DNA from: Phycisphaerae bacterium
Lineage (GTDB): Bacteria; Planctomycetota; Phycisphaerae; UBA1845; Fen-1342
Direction of reading: 5' to 3'
DNA: 64,000 nucleotides
Assembly (NCBI GenBank): GCA_017999985.1
Contig: JAGNKU010000010.1
Span: 119,387 to 183,386 of the forward strand
Part shown: positions 17,922 through 26,767 of the stretch, one piece after another
Numbering within the stretch: position 1 is the first letter of the stretch
How the letters are laid out: every line of letters begins with the position of its first letter
The notes under the pieces: model-generated
The model's input: the letters and a program-made list of their open reading frames with translations, nothing else
What the model was told of the DNA's origin: nothing
The model's database searches: none
Program-made: the position numbers and the translations under genes

Positions 17922-19172
17922 CTAGGCGCCGAGATCGGTGCGATACTGGGCGCCGTCGAAGTGGATGCGCTCGACAGCAGTGTAGGCGCGTTTGCGGGCG
18001 TCCGCGAGCGTGGCCCCCAGTGCCGTCACGCCAAGCACACGCCCGCCGGCTGTCAACACCTGGTCGCCGGCCTGCCGCGTGCCGGCGTGGTACACCACGA
18101 GGTCGTCGGTGTCGTCGGGCAGCCCGGTGATCGGCAGGCCGGTGGGGTATTTGTCCGGGTAGCCATCGGAGGCCATCACGACGCACAGCGCGGCGCGCGG
18201 GTCCCAGCGCACGTCCGCCGCTTCGAGCTCGCCGTCAACGGCCGCGTTCAGCAACTCCAGCAGGTCTGATTGGAGGCGCAGCAGGATGGCCTGCGCCTCG
18301 GGATCGCCGAAGCGGCAATTGAACTCAAGCACTTTCGGGCCGGCCGTCGTGAGCATCAGGCCGATGTAGAGCACGCCGCGATACGGCATGTGCTGACGGA
18401 TCAGCGCATCGAGCGTCGGCACGAGAATCTGCGCCTGCACCTGCTGAATGACGCGGTCATCGACGGCCGCTGATGGGCAGAATGCGCCCATACCGCCGGT
18501 GTTCGGCCCTTCATCGTGATCACGGAGCCGCTTGTGATCCTGTGCCGGCTCCAGCAGGTACGACGTGTGCCCGTCCACGATCGCCAGCAGCGACGCCTCG
18601 CGGCCCAGCAGCCGTTCCTCCACGACGATCTGCGCGCCGGCGTCGCCGAAGATTCGGTCGACCAGCATCTTCTCGGCCGCCAGGATCCCGTCCGCTGGAT
18701 CGTCGCAGACCATGACGCCCTTGCCCTTGGCCAGCCCGGCGGCCTTCACGACCACGGGCTCGTCGCGCGTGGCGATATACTGCCGCGCGTGCTCGAAGTC
18801 CGTGAAGAGCCGCGCATCGGCGGTCGGCACGGCGTATTGGCGCATGAGCTGCTTGGCGAACGCCTTGTCGCTTTCCAGGCGCGCGGCACCGGCACGGGGC
18901 CCGAAGATGCGCAGCTTCGCATCTTCAAACGCGTCGACAATGCCGGCGGCGAGCGGGTCCTCGGGACCGACGATCGTCAGGTCGATCCCTTCGCGCCGGG
19001 CCACCTCCAACGCGAGGCTGATGTTCGCCGGGTCGCCGGGGATGTTCGTGCCCAGCTTCGCCGTGCCGGCATTGCCCGGCAGGATGAACAGGCGCTTCAG
19101 GTGGGGGGAGCGGGCGAGCGCGTGGCACAGCGCGTGTTCGCGACCGCCGGAGCCGATGACCAGTACGTTCAT
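17922..19172 (-). CDS. purD: Phosphoribosylamine-glycine ligase (GAR synthetase)
   Basis: Second step of purine synthesis: ATP-dependent joining of glycine to 5-phosphoribosylamine, in the cytoplasm. The 416-residue product is of standard length. It starts MNVLVIGSGGREHALCHAL, has DLTIVGPEDPLAAGIVD, then the ATP-grasp core PVVVKAAGLAKGKGVMV and the metal-binding LEFNCRFGDPEAQAIL. It lies 20 bp downstream of the giant Ser/Thr kinase gene on the same strand and may be read from the same transcript, an odd pairing. No other pur gene is in the window. Confidence 0.95.
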   Translation of the reverse strand: MNVLVIGSGGREHALCHALARSPHLKRLFILPGNAGTAKLGTNIPGDPANISLALEVARREGIDLTIVGPEDPLAAGIVDAFEDAKLRIFGPRAGAARLESDKAFAKQLMRQYAVPTADARLFTDFEHARQYIATRDEPVVVKAAGLAKGKGVMVCDDPADGILAAEKMLVDRIFGDAGAQIVVEERLLGREASLLAIVDGHTSYLLEPAQDHKRLRDHDEGPNTGGMGAFCPSAAVDDRVIQQVQAQILVPTLDALIRQHMPYRGVLYIGLMLTTAGPKVLEFNCRFGDPEAQAILLRLQSDLLELLNAAVDGELEAADVRWDPRAALCVVMASDGYPDKYPTGLPITGLPDDTDDLVVYHAGTRQAGDQVLTAGGRVLGVTALGATLADARKRAYTAVERIHFDGAQYRTDLGA

Positions 19173-19192
19173 GCTCTCTCCTCACGCCGGCC

Positions 19193-22100
19193 TTACCGCG
19201 GGGGGACCGGGGCCGGTGCGGCGGCGCTGTCGTCTGGCGCGGCCGCCCGGTTCTGTGTCAACTGCGACAGGCGATAGCGCGCCCAGTTCGCGGGCCACTC
19301 GTCGCGCGCCAGGTCGAGGCAGCGCTGATAGTGCTCGACCGCCTCCGCGGGTGCGCCGCGCTGCGTCGCCATCTCGCCGGCGAAAAAGTGCTCGTCATCC
19401 TGGAAAAGCAGAGGCCGCTCGCCGAAGCTGGCCAACAGGCTGTCGAGCACGGCCGCCGCGGCGCTCTCGCGCTCGACGCCGGTCAGCAGCCGGGCGATCA
19501 CGCTGGCATAGGTCGTCGCGACGACTTCGCTGCGGCGGCCGAACGGATCCGGGTCACCGATATGCAGGGCCGCGCGCCGCGCCTCGCCGGTGCGACCGGC
19601 ACGGAGCAGCGCAACGACGCGCTGCAGCGCGGCCGCCGGCGCGCCGGCCGGATCCAAATCGGGCTGGCGCAGCACGCCGGCCAGGCCCTGCGCGGCCTCG
19701 TCGTACGCGCCGACCAGGTAGTCACACTGCGCCAGCCGCAGGCGCGTCAGGGCATCGACCGCGGGCAGCGGTGTGGTGCTCGGGGCGCGGGCCGCGGCAG
19801 ACTCGTCCTCGGCCGTCAGGTCAAAACCGCGCCGCAGCCAGCTCCGCGCCAACTCGTAGCGCTCACCGTCGTACGCCGCGTGCCCGAGACGCAGGCACGT
19901 TCGCGCGGCGGCCGCCGGCGCCTCGGTCATCGTCGGGCAGGCGGCTTCGATCCACGCCGCCGGGACTTCGACGTTCGGCCGGCGGAGCGCGGCGTCGAGC
20001 ACCGCCAGTTGCACCGCGCTGCCGCGCTGCGCGTCCAGTTCGCGCAGCTCCGTCGCGGCCTGCCAGGCGTCCGCATAGTTGGCGTTGGCCAGGCTTTCCG
20101 CGACCCGCCGCTCGCGGGCGTAGGCCCGGTTCCGCTCGATGATCGCGTCGGCGGCGGCGTAGCGATACTCGAAGACCCGGTGGTCCTGGCCCAGCAGCAT
20201 GGCGTCGGCGTCGTCACCCACCCACGCCGCGAGGGGTTGTTCCGACTCGGCGGCGAGCGGCCAGTTCGCGAGGCCCTCGCCGGTCGCGGGGTCGTAGAGG
20301 CGCACGGTGCCGTCCACCGTGCGGACCAGCAACACGTCGTCGCGCGGGTTGAAGGCGAGCGCGCTGACGCTTTGCCCGATGGCGATGCGGTGCCGGATCT
20401 CGCGCCGCCCCACGGAGATCAGGCGCAGGATGTCGTCCTCGCACGCGACCGCGAGGTACTCGCCGGTGCGATTGAACGCGAGGCTGGTCGCGGGAGCGTC
20501 GAGCCGCAGCCATGGATCCGTGGAGGGCAGGCGGCTGTAGCGGGAGCGTACCAGGGCTGGTGCGGTTGCGGTCTGCGGGGCATCGCGCCAGGGGTCGAGT
20601 AGCAGCAGATGCCCGTTGGAGCGCACGATCAGCAGCTTCTGTGTCCGCGGCAGGAAGGCGATCTCGCGGACCAGCGCGCCGCCAAACTCAAACGGCGCTG
20701 GCACGCGGGCAGCGCGCCCGGCAGGCTCATCCCCCGCGCCGCTCTCCCAGGCCCGAAATGCGATCTGCTGCCGATCCCCCGTGGGGCTGCGCGCCAGCAC
20801 CGCGACCAGGTCGCCCTCGTCGCTGATCGCCACTTTGTCCGGCACGGTCAGCGTGGGGTGGTTCCAGACTACCACGCGCCCCGCCAGGTCCGCGAGCCGC
20901 ACCAGCCGCAGCGTCGAACGCTCGCGAATCACGGCTCGCTCCCCGTTGGCGTTCACGGCCAGCGCCATGCTGCCGCCCAAGCCCAGCAGCCGTGGCCGCA
21001 GGATCGTGCGTGGCGTCGCGGTCCCGCCCGTCAGCCCGCGCCGGGGCGGTGCGTAGGCCACGACCTGGCCGCGGGACAGCGCCATGAGCACCGCGGAGCC
21101 GTCGGCCGCCGCCGCCCACAGCTTCGGCGCCGTGTCCACGACCAGGCGGCGCTGCTCGACGCGCTCGGGTGGAATCCAGTGTGTGACCGTGCCGCTGTCG
21201 TCGAGCGTGATCACCGAGCGATGGTCATCGGACAGCGACAGTTGCTCCACGTGGTCGACCGTAGCGCGCCAACTGAACGCGCGCTCGCGATTGCGATACA
21301 CCGCCACTTGTCCGTCGCGCGCGGCGAAGACCATCGTGGCCACGCGTGGCTGCAGGTCGAGCAGGGTCCACGCCGGCTCCGCGTCGAGGATGCGCGTCCA
21401 GTTGCCGTGCGGCGCGTTGCCCACGTCCGCGACGTAGACGCCGTCCGCGAGGACCGCAAGCTGCCCTTGGCCGTCAAAGCGGACGGCGCGCGCCGGCTCG
21501 TCGCCGGTCCACGCCAGCGCGACCTGCAGCGTGCCATCTGCGGCCACGGACACCAGCTCGACGCCGGCCGTCGTGGGCACGGCGAGTTGCCGCGCCTGTG
21601 GCTGGTAGTCGGCGGATCCGATCGGTGTGCCATTCAGCAACACCGTCTGCCGCGCGTCGCCCGTGGCGCCCGACAGCAGGTGGACCGGACGTGCGCCCAG
21701 CAGGAGCAGGCTACGGCCGCCGTCGACGGGGTACGTCGCCAGCGGACGCGTGCGGTCGGACAGCTCGACGGCGACCGCCGGGAGCAACGCGCCGGGCTGC
21801 CACACGCGGGCCCAGCCGTCGCCGGCCGCCGCGAGCGAGCCGTCGTCCGCGACGCTGAACACGGTTACCGGCCCCGGCGCACGGACCCAGCCCTCCGGGG
21901 CACCAGGCTTGAGGGCGCGCAGCGTGATGACGCCCGGCTCGTCACACACCGCGGCGATGCGCCCGCTGGGGGCCAGCCGCCCGGCGGGCAGTGGAACTCC
22001 GCTGCAGCGGGTTTGCGGCTCGAAGGTGAGCAGCGTGGCCGAGCTGTCCATGGTCTGCAGGTAATAGCGCCGCAGCGCCCAGATGGCCGCAGGACTGGGG

Positions 22101-23482
22101 GTGACCTCGAGCGCCTGCCAGTAGCTGTCCCGCGCCTCGCGGATGTCGCCTCGGGCCAGCGCCAGGTCGCCGCGCTGGATTTGTTGGCGCACCAGGGCGT
22201 GCCGCAGGTTCTGCTGGGCGAGCATGGCTTCGGCGGTGCGCTTGCGGGCTTCGTGCAGCGCACGTTCCTGGTTGAGCACCGCCTGACGGGTTTCCTCGGT
22301 CTTTTGGTCGGCACGCTCGCGCGCGGCACGCTCACCCGTGAACAGCACCGCGAGAGTGACCAGGAAGCCCAGCAGCATAAGCAGAATGAGCCCGGCCATC
22401 GCGGCCTGCAGCCGGTAGCGCCGCAGCGCCTTCTTAAACATGTACAGGCCGCTCGCACGCTTGGCCTCGATCGGCTCGCCGTGCAGGCGGCGATGCAGGT
22501 CGCGGGCGAGGTCGCCGGCGGTCTGGTAGCGTCGCTGCGGCTCTTTCTCCAGCGCCTTGAGCAGGATCGTGGCCAGCTCGTCGTCGATCTTCAGGTCGGC
22601 GTGGACGTAGCCGACGTGGGAGCGCGGATTCGCGGGCTCGGTGTGTGCAATGCGGTTGAGGATTTCGCCGAGCGGGCCGTCGACCGGGTAGGGCGGCTGC
22701 CCGACCAGCGCTTCGTAGAACACGACGCCGAGCGAGTAGACGTCGGTGCGCACGTCGAGGTCCTGCGCGCCGGCGGCCTGCTCGGGCGACATGTAGGCGA
22801 CCGTGCCGAGCAGTTGTCCACTCGTGGACAGCATCTGCACGGTCGAATCGCCGCTGCCCAGTCCGTGCATCGGCTTGGCGAGGCCGAAATCCAGGATGTG
22901 CGGCGCGCCGTCGGCGTCCACCAGGATGTTGGGCGGTTTCAGGTCGCGGTGGATGACGCCGCGCTGGTGCGCGAAGTTCACCGCCTCGCACACCTGCTCG
23001 AACAGCAGCAGCGTGGCGTCGAGGGTTGGCCGGCGCTGGGCGAGGTAGCGGTCCAGGCGGACGCCGTCAATGTACTCCATGGCGAAGAAATAACGCCCGC
23101 GGCTCAACCCGGAGTCCAGGATGGTCACGATGTGCGGATGGCGCAACGAGGCCGCGAGCTCGATTTCCCGTTCAAACCGGCGGCGGGTCGTCTCGCTCGC
23201 AAATGGGCCCTCAAGCAGCACCTTGAGGGCCACCTGCCGCTTTGTGCCGAGCTGCAGCGCCCGATACACCACGCCCTGGCCGCCGCGGTGCAGTTCCTCG
23301 AGCAGCACGTACCCTTCAATGCTCGGCCCCAGGGGGATGTCACCGCTCCCGTCGGCCACGCCGCCGCCGGAGCCGGTGGTTACGCGGGTCGGCTCGTCGG
23401 CGTGCGACGGGCCGCCGCTGCCCGAAGTCGGTGAAACCGGGGCGGGCTCGTCGGGCAGACTGTCCTGGGGCGCTGGGGGCAT
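19193..23482 (-). CDS. Giant membrane Ser/Thr protein kinase with propeller-like extracytoplasmic region
   Basis: A 1,429-residue Hanks-type kinase. A disordered acidic N-terminus (1-50) precedes the kinase domain (about 55-330). Visible are the glycine loop HRGGQGVVYRA, the ATP lysine in VALKVLLEG, the catalytic loop VIHRDLKPPNILVD, DFGLAKP and the activation-segment end MSPEQAAG. One membrane helix lies near 350-375 (AGLILLMLLGFLVTLAVLF), then a coiled-coil rich in A, R, E and Q. A long C-terminal part (about 470-1250) has repeated beta-propeller-like sequence (for example LAFNRTGEYLAVACEDDILRL) and a helical, TPR-like end. This layout is common in planctomycetes. ATG at 23482 has AGGTGAG at ideal distance. 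Likely senses an envelope or cytoplasmic ligand; targets are unknown. Confidence 0.9.
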   Translation of the reverse strand: MPPAPQDSLPDEPAPVSPTSGSGGPSHADEPTRVTTGSGGGVADGSGDIPLGPSIEGYVLLEELHRGGQGVVYRALQLGTKRQVALKVLLEGPFASETTRRRFEREIELAASLRHPHIVTILDSGLSRGRYFFAMEYIDGVRLDRYLAQRRPTLDATLLLFEQVCEAVNFAHQRGVIHRDLKPPNILVDADGAPHILDFGLAKPMHGLGSGDSTVQMLSTSGQLLGTVAYMSPEQAAGAQDLDVRTDVYSLGVVFYEALVGQPPYPVDGPLGEILNRIAHTEPANPRSHVGYVHADLKIDDELATILLKALEKEPQRRYQTAGDLARDLHRRLHGEPIEAKRASGLYMFKKALRRYRLQAAMAGLILLMLLGFLVTLAVLFTGERAARERADQKTEETRQAVLNQERALHEARKRTAEAMLAQQNLRHALVRQQIQRGDLALARGDIREARDSYWQALEVTPSPAAIWALRRYYLQTMDSSATLLTFEPQTRCSGVPLPAGRLAPSGRIAAVCDEPGVITLRALKPGAPEGWVRAPGPVTVFSVADDGSLAAAGDGWARVWQPGALLPAVAVELSDRTRPLATYPVDGGRSLLLLGARPVHLLSGATGDARQTVLLNGTPIGSADYQPQARQLAVPTTAGVELVSVAADGTLQVALAWTGDEPARAVRFDGQGQLAVLADGVYVADVGNAPHGNWTRILDAEPAWTLLDLQPRVATMVFAARDGQVAVYRNRERAFSWRATVDHVEQLSLSDDHRSVITLDDSGTVTHWIPPERVEQRRLVVDTAPKLWAAAADGSAVLMALSRGQVVAYAPPRRGLTGGTATPRTILRPRLLGLGGSMALAVNANGERAVIRERSTLRLVRLADLAGRVVVWNHPTLTVPDKVAISDEGDLVAVLARSPTGDRQQIAFRAWESGAGDEPAGRAARVPAPFEFGGALVREIAFLPRTQKLLIVRSNGHLLLLDPWRDAPQTATAPALVRSRYSRLPSTDPWLRLDAPATSLAFNRTGEYLAVACEDDILRLISVGRREIRHRIAIGQSVSALAFNPRDDVLLVRTVDGTVRLYDPATGEGLANWPLAAESEQPLAAWVGDDADAMLLGQDHRVFEYRYAAADAIIERNRAYARERRVAESLANANYADAWQAATELRELDAQRGSAVQLAVLDAALRRPNVEVPAAWIEAACPTMTEAPAAAARTCLRLGHAAYDGERYELARSWLRRGFDLTAEDESAAARAPSTTPLPAVDALTRLRLAQCDYLVGAYDEAAQGLAGVLRQPDLDPAGAPAAALQRVVALLRAGRTGEARRAALHIGDPDPFGRRSEVVATTYASVIARLLTGVERESAAAAVLDSLLASFGERPLLFQDDEHFFAGEMATQRGAPAEAVEHYQRCLDLARDEWPANWARYRLSQLTQNRAAAPDDSAAAPAPVPPR

Positions 23483-23524
23483 GCGACGCTCACCTGTTCC
23501 TGGCACCGTGCGCGACGGGGGCGG

Positions 23525-23553
23525 ATTGTACCGCCCCGCAGCGCGGATGGCAC
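23525..23553 (-). promoter_or_regulatory. Putative promoter of the kinase-purD unit
   Basis: On the minus strand GTGCCA (23553-23548), a 17-base spacer and TACAAT (23530-23525), about 43 bases before the kinase ATG. Confidence 0.42.
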
Positions 23554-23648
23554 GACGCCAAGCGGCAGGTGGCCCCCTTGCAACCCACCCGGGAGTGGGC
23601 CACAATAGGGCTGTCTAGGAAACAGTGGAATTCTTGCCCGGTGACGCC

Positions 23649-23972
23649 ATGCTCAAACGCAAGCCGCAGATCAACTTCCAGGTCGACGAGCCGTTGAAGC
23701 TGTTGTACGACGAGGCGCGCATCAGCGGCCACTGGGTCGCGCGGTTCTGCGCCGCCGGCCTGCTGCTGATGGTGGAGGACCCGCGGACCCGCGTCCGGGC
23801 GCTCAACCGGCTGCGCGACTGGGAAGCCGAGTACGCCGACGCTTCCCCCGAGCAGATCCGCGCCTTCGTGCAAGGCGCCGAAGCCGCGCTGCAACGCGGT
23901 GCTCGAGGTACGCCGCGAGCCCAGCCAGCTCGGCCGGGGCGAAAAACGGCAAAACGCGGCAGATCCGGTTGA
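23649..23972 (+). CDS. Small protein with possible ribbon-helix-helix N-terminus
   Basis: Not assigned to a family. The 107-residue product starts MLKRKPQINFQVDEPLKLL, a short strand followed by a helix, then ISGHWVARFCAAGLLLMVED, a pattern like a ribbon-helix-helix DNA-binding unit. The central part (RVRALNRLRDWEAEYADASP) is helical and charged. The last 30 residues are basic and rich in arginine, glycine and proline, and look unlike the rest. ATG at 23649 is preceded by GGTGA four bases upstream. It is divergent from the kinase gene and its 3' third overlaps a weak minus-strand ORF. A transcription-factor role is a guess. Confidence 0.5.
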   Translation: MLKRKPQINFQVDEPLKLLYDEARISGHWVARFCAAGLLLMVEDPRTRVRALNRLRDWEAEYADASPEQIRAFVQGAEAALQRGARGTPRAQPARPGRKTAKRGRSG

Positions 23973-24018
23973 TTTGCTGCTGGCGGGCAACTGCCTGCTG
24001 CGGTGGGGAGGCGTGCAT
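23803..24018 (-). CDS. Weak candidate small ORF, antisense to the end of the preceding gene
   Basis: A 71-codon ORF beginning MHASPPQQAVARQQQINR, with GAGG eight bases before the ATG. A good promoter-like pair lies about 170 bases upstream on the same strand. The first 45 residues (RICRVLPFFAPAELAGLAAY) have helical, protein-like composition. The last 25 are arginine-rich and look like a shadow of the plus-strand gene. It overlaps that gene tail to tail by 170 bp. At most one of the two overlapping tails is likely to be real; this entry is a candidate only. Confidence 0.2.
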   Translation of the reverse strand: MHASPPQQAVARQQQINRICRVLPFFAPAELAGLAAYLEHRVAARLRRLARRRGSARGKRRRTRLPSRAAG

Positions 24019-24377
24019 GGGCTGATCCTCGCGCCAAGGTCCTGCGGAAACGCGCGGGTGCGCTCCACGGCGCGGCGTGCGGCGTTTCCACTGCGGGACG
24101 GCATGCCCTCCATAGCATCCGATTCCATGGCCCGTCCGGCCCGCCAACCCAGGGGGAGGCATTCGCAACAGCGAATCCACATCGGTAATATACGGCATCT
24201 GTTAGGTATTGTAAAGGGCCGTCGGACTGCCCTGCAGATCGCAAAGGCGGGGTGCCGGGTGGTCGCACGACACCGTCCCATAACATCGACCGGACACCCC
24301 TGCTGCCTGTGTCGCTTGCCGGGCGCCTGAACGAACCGGCGATAGGACGATGGGCCGGCTGCCGCTAAGATCGGGCC
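23973..24377. other. 405-bp intergenic region
   Basis: Between a small plus-strand gene and the transglutaminase-like gene. It contains the 5' part of the weak minus ORF (to 24018) and a minus-strand promoter-like pair at 24187-24215. No repeat of the dispersed families and no RNA gene is apparent. Confidence 0.4.
24187..24215 (-). promoter_or_regulatory. Minus-strand sigma-70-like promoter without a convincing gene
   Basis: TTTACA (24215-24210), exactly 17 bases, TATATT (24192-24187), in an AT-rich island inside GC-rich DNA. It points toward the candidate ORF at 24018-23803 and away from the transglutaminase-like gene. Confidence 0.45.
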
Positions 24378-25292
24378 GTGATGGCTCTTGCGAATATGCA
24401 TGCACCTGCCGATACGTCGACGCGCTGCGGGTGGTGGCACCGGCTGCATGCCTGGCGCTGGTACGCGCGCTGGCCGCTGAAGGTCGCTGCCTTGGCGCTG
24501 GTTGTGATGCTGGTGCTGTATCCGAAGGTGTGGCTGATTCCCGTCTGGGCGGCGCGGCTGAACGATCTCAACTCGGTGGTGGATCCGAACGATCCCGCGC
24601 TTGCGCCGCTCGAGGCCGAAGTTCGTGCGCAACTTGCGCCGGGGACGCGCCTGCCGGCGGCGCTGGTTCCGGTTGAAAAAGTAGTCTACGCGCATGTGCC
24701 CTATGCGTTCGACTGGGACACGTGGGGTGTCATGGACTACCTGCCGACGGTGGCCGAGGTGTTCGCGCAGGGCCGTGAGGATTGCGATGGCCGGGCCGTC
24801 GTCGCCACGGCGTTGCTGCAGCGGCTGGGCTACGAGGCGTGGTTGGCGTGCGATCTCAAGCATACGTGGGTAGCGGTGCGCGATCCGTCGTTGGCCACGG
24901 CCGACTCGTTTGAGCTCATGGCGCCCGGCAAGGGGGAGAAGACGCTGGTTGGCGCGGGCGCGGGCACGCGCTGGAGTCTGACGCTCGGCACGTTCAGCAA
25001 TTTCGGCCGCGCGCTGGCGTTCGGGATCGCGGCTTTCCCGTTGGGCCGCGAGATCATCATACTGATCGCGCTGTGCGCGGTGCTGCTGCAGCCCCGCGCG
25101 TCGCCGTTGCGGCGCATCGTCGGATGCGCTGTCCTGACCGGCGCGCTGATCCTGCTGCGCGTCGGCGGCACAGCACCCAGCGGCATGATGCTGTGGGCGT
25201 GGCTCGGCGTGATGGCTGTCGTGGCCGGCTGCCTGCTCTTGGCGGTTCCACACCGAACGGTCCACGCCGGCGGCAGAGCTGAGACACAATGA
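24378..25292 (+). CDS. Membrane protein with transglutaminase-like domain
   Basis: A 304-residue protein. A membrane helix at about 34-54 is followed by a transglutaminase-like core (about 100-185): GREDCDGRAVVATALLQRL carries the candidate catalytic cysteine, DLKHTWVAV the histidine and VRDP the acid. Three further hydrophobic helices make up the C-terminal half (about 215-290). The fold is shared with papain-like peptidases and peptide-processing enzymes; the substrate is not evident. The ATG overlaps nothing upstream; the end overlaps the cyclase gene by ATGA, so the two are probably made together. Alternative start ATG at 24381 differs by one codon. Confidence 0.7.
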   Translation: MMALANMHAPADTSTRCGWWHRLHAWRWYARWPLKVAALALVVMLVLYPKVWLIPVWAARLNDLNSVVDPNDPALAPLEAEVRAQLAPGTRLPAALVPVEKVVYAHVPYAFDWDTWGVMDYLPTVAEVFAQGREDCDGRAVVATALLQRLGYEAWLACDLKHTWVAVRDPSLATADSFELMAPGKGEKTLVGAGAGTRWSLTLGTFSNFGRALAFGIAAFPLGREIIILIALCAVLLQPRASPLRRIVGCAVLTGALILLRVGGTAPSGMMLWAWLGVMAVVAGCLLLAVPHRTVHAGGRAETQ

Positions 25293-25924
25293 GTGCTGAA
25301 TGGCTGGACATCTCTGTGCCGCTCTCGCCGGCGCTGGTGCAGTGGCCGGGGGACCGGCCGGTGCGGATCGAACGCGTGAGCAACCTGGCAACGGGCGCGG
25401 ACTGCAATCTCTCCGACCTGTCGCTCAGCGCGCATACAGGGACCCACGTCGACGCACCTGCGCACTATCTCGCGGATGGCGGCGGTGCGGATACCATCCC
25501 GCTCGACGCCGTTATTGGTCCCGCTCGCGTGGTCGAAATCGCGATGGCGGACTCGATCCGGGGCGCGGATATCGCCCGGTTGCGGGTCCAGCCCGGGGAG
25601 CGCTTGCTTTTTAGGACGCGGAATTCGAGCGCCGCGTGGCACGACGCGCCGTTCCGGACAGACTACGTGTATCTCACGCCGGAGGCGGCGGACGAACTGG
25701 TCCGCCGTCGTGTGCGCACCGTGGGCATCGACTACCTGTCGGTGGGGGCGATGAACGAGTCGGGCGCAAGAACGCATCGCACGTTGCTGCAGGCGGGCGT
25801 CTGCGTGATAGAGGGGCTCAACCTGGTGGGCGTGGCGCCGGGAGCATACGAACTGGTTTGTCTGCCGCTGCGGCTGGTGGGCGCGGATGGCGCGCCGGCG
25901 CGTGCGGTCCTGCGCAGGCTGTGA
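25289..25924 (+). CDS. Cyclase family protein (kynurenine formamidase-like)
   Basis: A 211-residue metal-dependent hydrolase. The family signature HTGTHVDAPAHYLADGG (near residue 48) supplies the zinc-binding histidines and aspartate. DISVPLSPALVQWPGD at the N-terminus and VGIDYLSVG plus LEGLNL-like IEGLNLVGVAPG later match the KynB/cyclase family. KynB hydrolyses N-formylkynurenine, but many relatives act on other amides or lactones; no kynurenine gene is near, so I do not assign a symbol. Overlaps the transglutaminase-like gene by four bases and is convergent with the YkgJ-type gene, six bases away. Confidence 0.8.
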   Translation: MSAEWLDISVPLSPALVQWPGDRPVRIERVSNLATGADCNLSDLSLSAHTGTHVDAPAHYLADGGGADTIPLDAVIGPARVVEIAMADSIRGADIARLRVQPGERLLFRTRNSSAAWHDAPFRTDYVYLTPEAADELVRRRVRTVGIDYLSVGAMNESGARTHRTLLQAGVCVIEGLNLVGVAPGAYELVCLPLRLVGADGAPARAVLRRL

Positions 25925-25930
25925 CGCGCA

Positions 25931-26377
25931 TCAGAGTGGGCGGCGGCCGTTGTCCCTCAGCGCGGCTTGGATCACCGGCAGGGGGTGGTGTTCGCCCCGA
26001 TTGATCCCCGGGCACCCGGTTGCCGCCGACTGCCAGTCCCCGGGAGTTGACAGATTCGACTTCCAGAAGGGCCAGGTCCGGCACTGGACCGGGCGCACGG
26101 GATGAATTCGGCACTGGGTCTGGCCGTCGGTGAGCCGGTCCAGAAACTCGCAATCCCCGCCGGGCAGCTCGAGCAGGCTCCGGCCGAAACCGACGCGCCG
26201 AAGATGCCGGCGGCTGAAGTCCTCGACGGTGAGGTTGCAGAAAGCGGCGATGCGCTCAATCTCCGCCGTAGTGACCCAGACATGGCCGGGCGCACCGCTG
26301 CAGCAGTTGCCGCACTGGGTACAGGAGAAGCAGAGTCCGTCGGCGTACCAGGGAGTAGCGTCTGCGGAATCGCTCAC
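25931..26377 (-). CDS. YkgJ family cysteine-cluster protein
   Basis: A 148-residue protein with the family's leading motif [13 protein letters not shown] and later cysteines in [27 protein letters not shown]. Such proteins are predicted to bind iron or zinc, or an Fe-S cluster; biochemical function is not settled. The chosen GTG at 26377 overlaps the TGA of the SEC-C gene (GTGA), which suggests coupled translation; ATG at 26422 is in frame but would lie inside the upstream gene. The pairing of YkgJ with SEC-C proteins suggests a shared metal-related task. Confidence 0.78.
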   Translation of the reverse strand: MSDSADATPWYADGLCFSCTQCGNCCSGAPGHVWVTTAEIERIAAFCNLTVEDFSRRHLRRVGFGRSLLELPGGDCEFLDRLTDGQTQCRIHPVRPVQCRTWPFWKSNLSTPGDWQSAATGCPGINRGEHHPLPVIQAALRDNGRRPL

Positions 26378-26583
26378 GAGGCTTTCCCGCAGCACTTCTT
26401 GAACTTTTTCCCGGACCCGCATGGGCAGGGATCATTGCGGCCGGCGGCGTGCTGGGCCTTTGCCTGTTCGACGGGCGCGTCGGGGATGGGGGGGGCATCC
26501 GGGTCGACGACCTCGCGGGTGAGCCGTTCGCGCTCTTTGCGACGGTCCCAGCGCTTTGAAAATTGATCCTGACTGCTGGTCAT
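26374..26583 (-). CDS. Small SEC-C motif protein
   Basis: A 69-residue protein: a charged helical half ([20 protein letters not shown]), a proline-rich linker and a C-terminal SEC-C zinc motif [17 protein letters not shown]. The motif is the metal- and SecB/ribosome-binding tail of SecA and is found alone in many small proteins of unknown role. It is the first gene of the pair with the YkgJ-type protein. Confidence 0.8.
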   Translation of the reverse strand: MTSSQDQFSKRWDRRKERERLTREVVDPDAPPIPDAPVEQAKAQHAAGRNDPCPCGSGKKFKKCCGKAS

Positions 26584-26696
26584 GGGAATTTCCTTCGATA
26601 TCAGTCTGGTGCCATTATATACGATGGTGCGAACGACCGGGGAGTGGATTCGTCACGCGAGGCCGGGGCCATGAACGGATGAAAAAAAAACGGGGC

Positions 26697-26725
26697 TTGA
26701 CGAATGGCGGGTCGGCAAGTATGAA
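26697..26725 (+). promoter_or_regulatory. Putative promoter of the acidic protein gene
   Basis: TTGACG at 26697-26702, a 17-base spacer and TATGAA at 26720-26725. Transcription would start about 35 bases before the AAGGAG site of the gene at 26768. Confidence 0.5.
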
Positions 26726-26767
26726 CCCGCGCAATTCGTCAGAAACCGCTTTACAAGGAGCGTCGCG

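Noticed and set aside
20609..23434. 941-codon plus-strand ORF opposite the kinase gene
   Set aside because: No domain, biased composition; kinase and propeller motifs lie on the minus strand.
23490..25391. 633-codon minus-strand ORF across three plus-strand genes
   Set aside because: Antisense to the transglutaminase-like gene and the small gene; no protein-like segments beyond the 71-codon candidate kept at low confidence.
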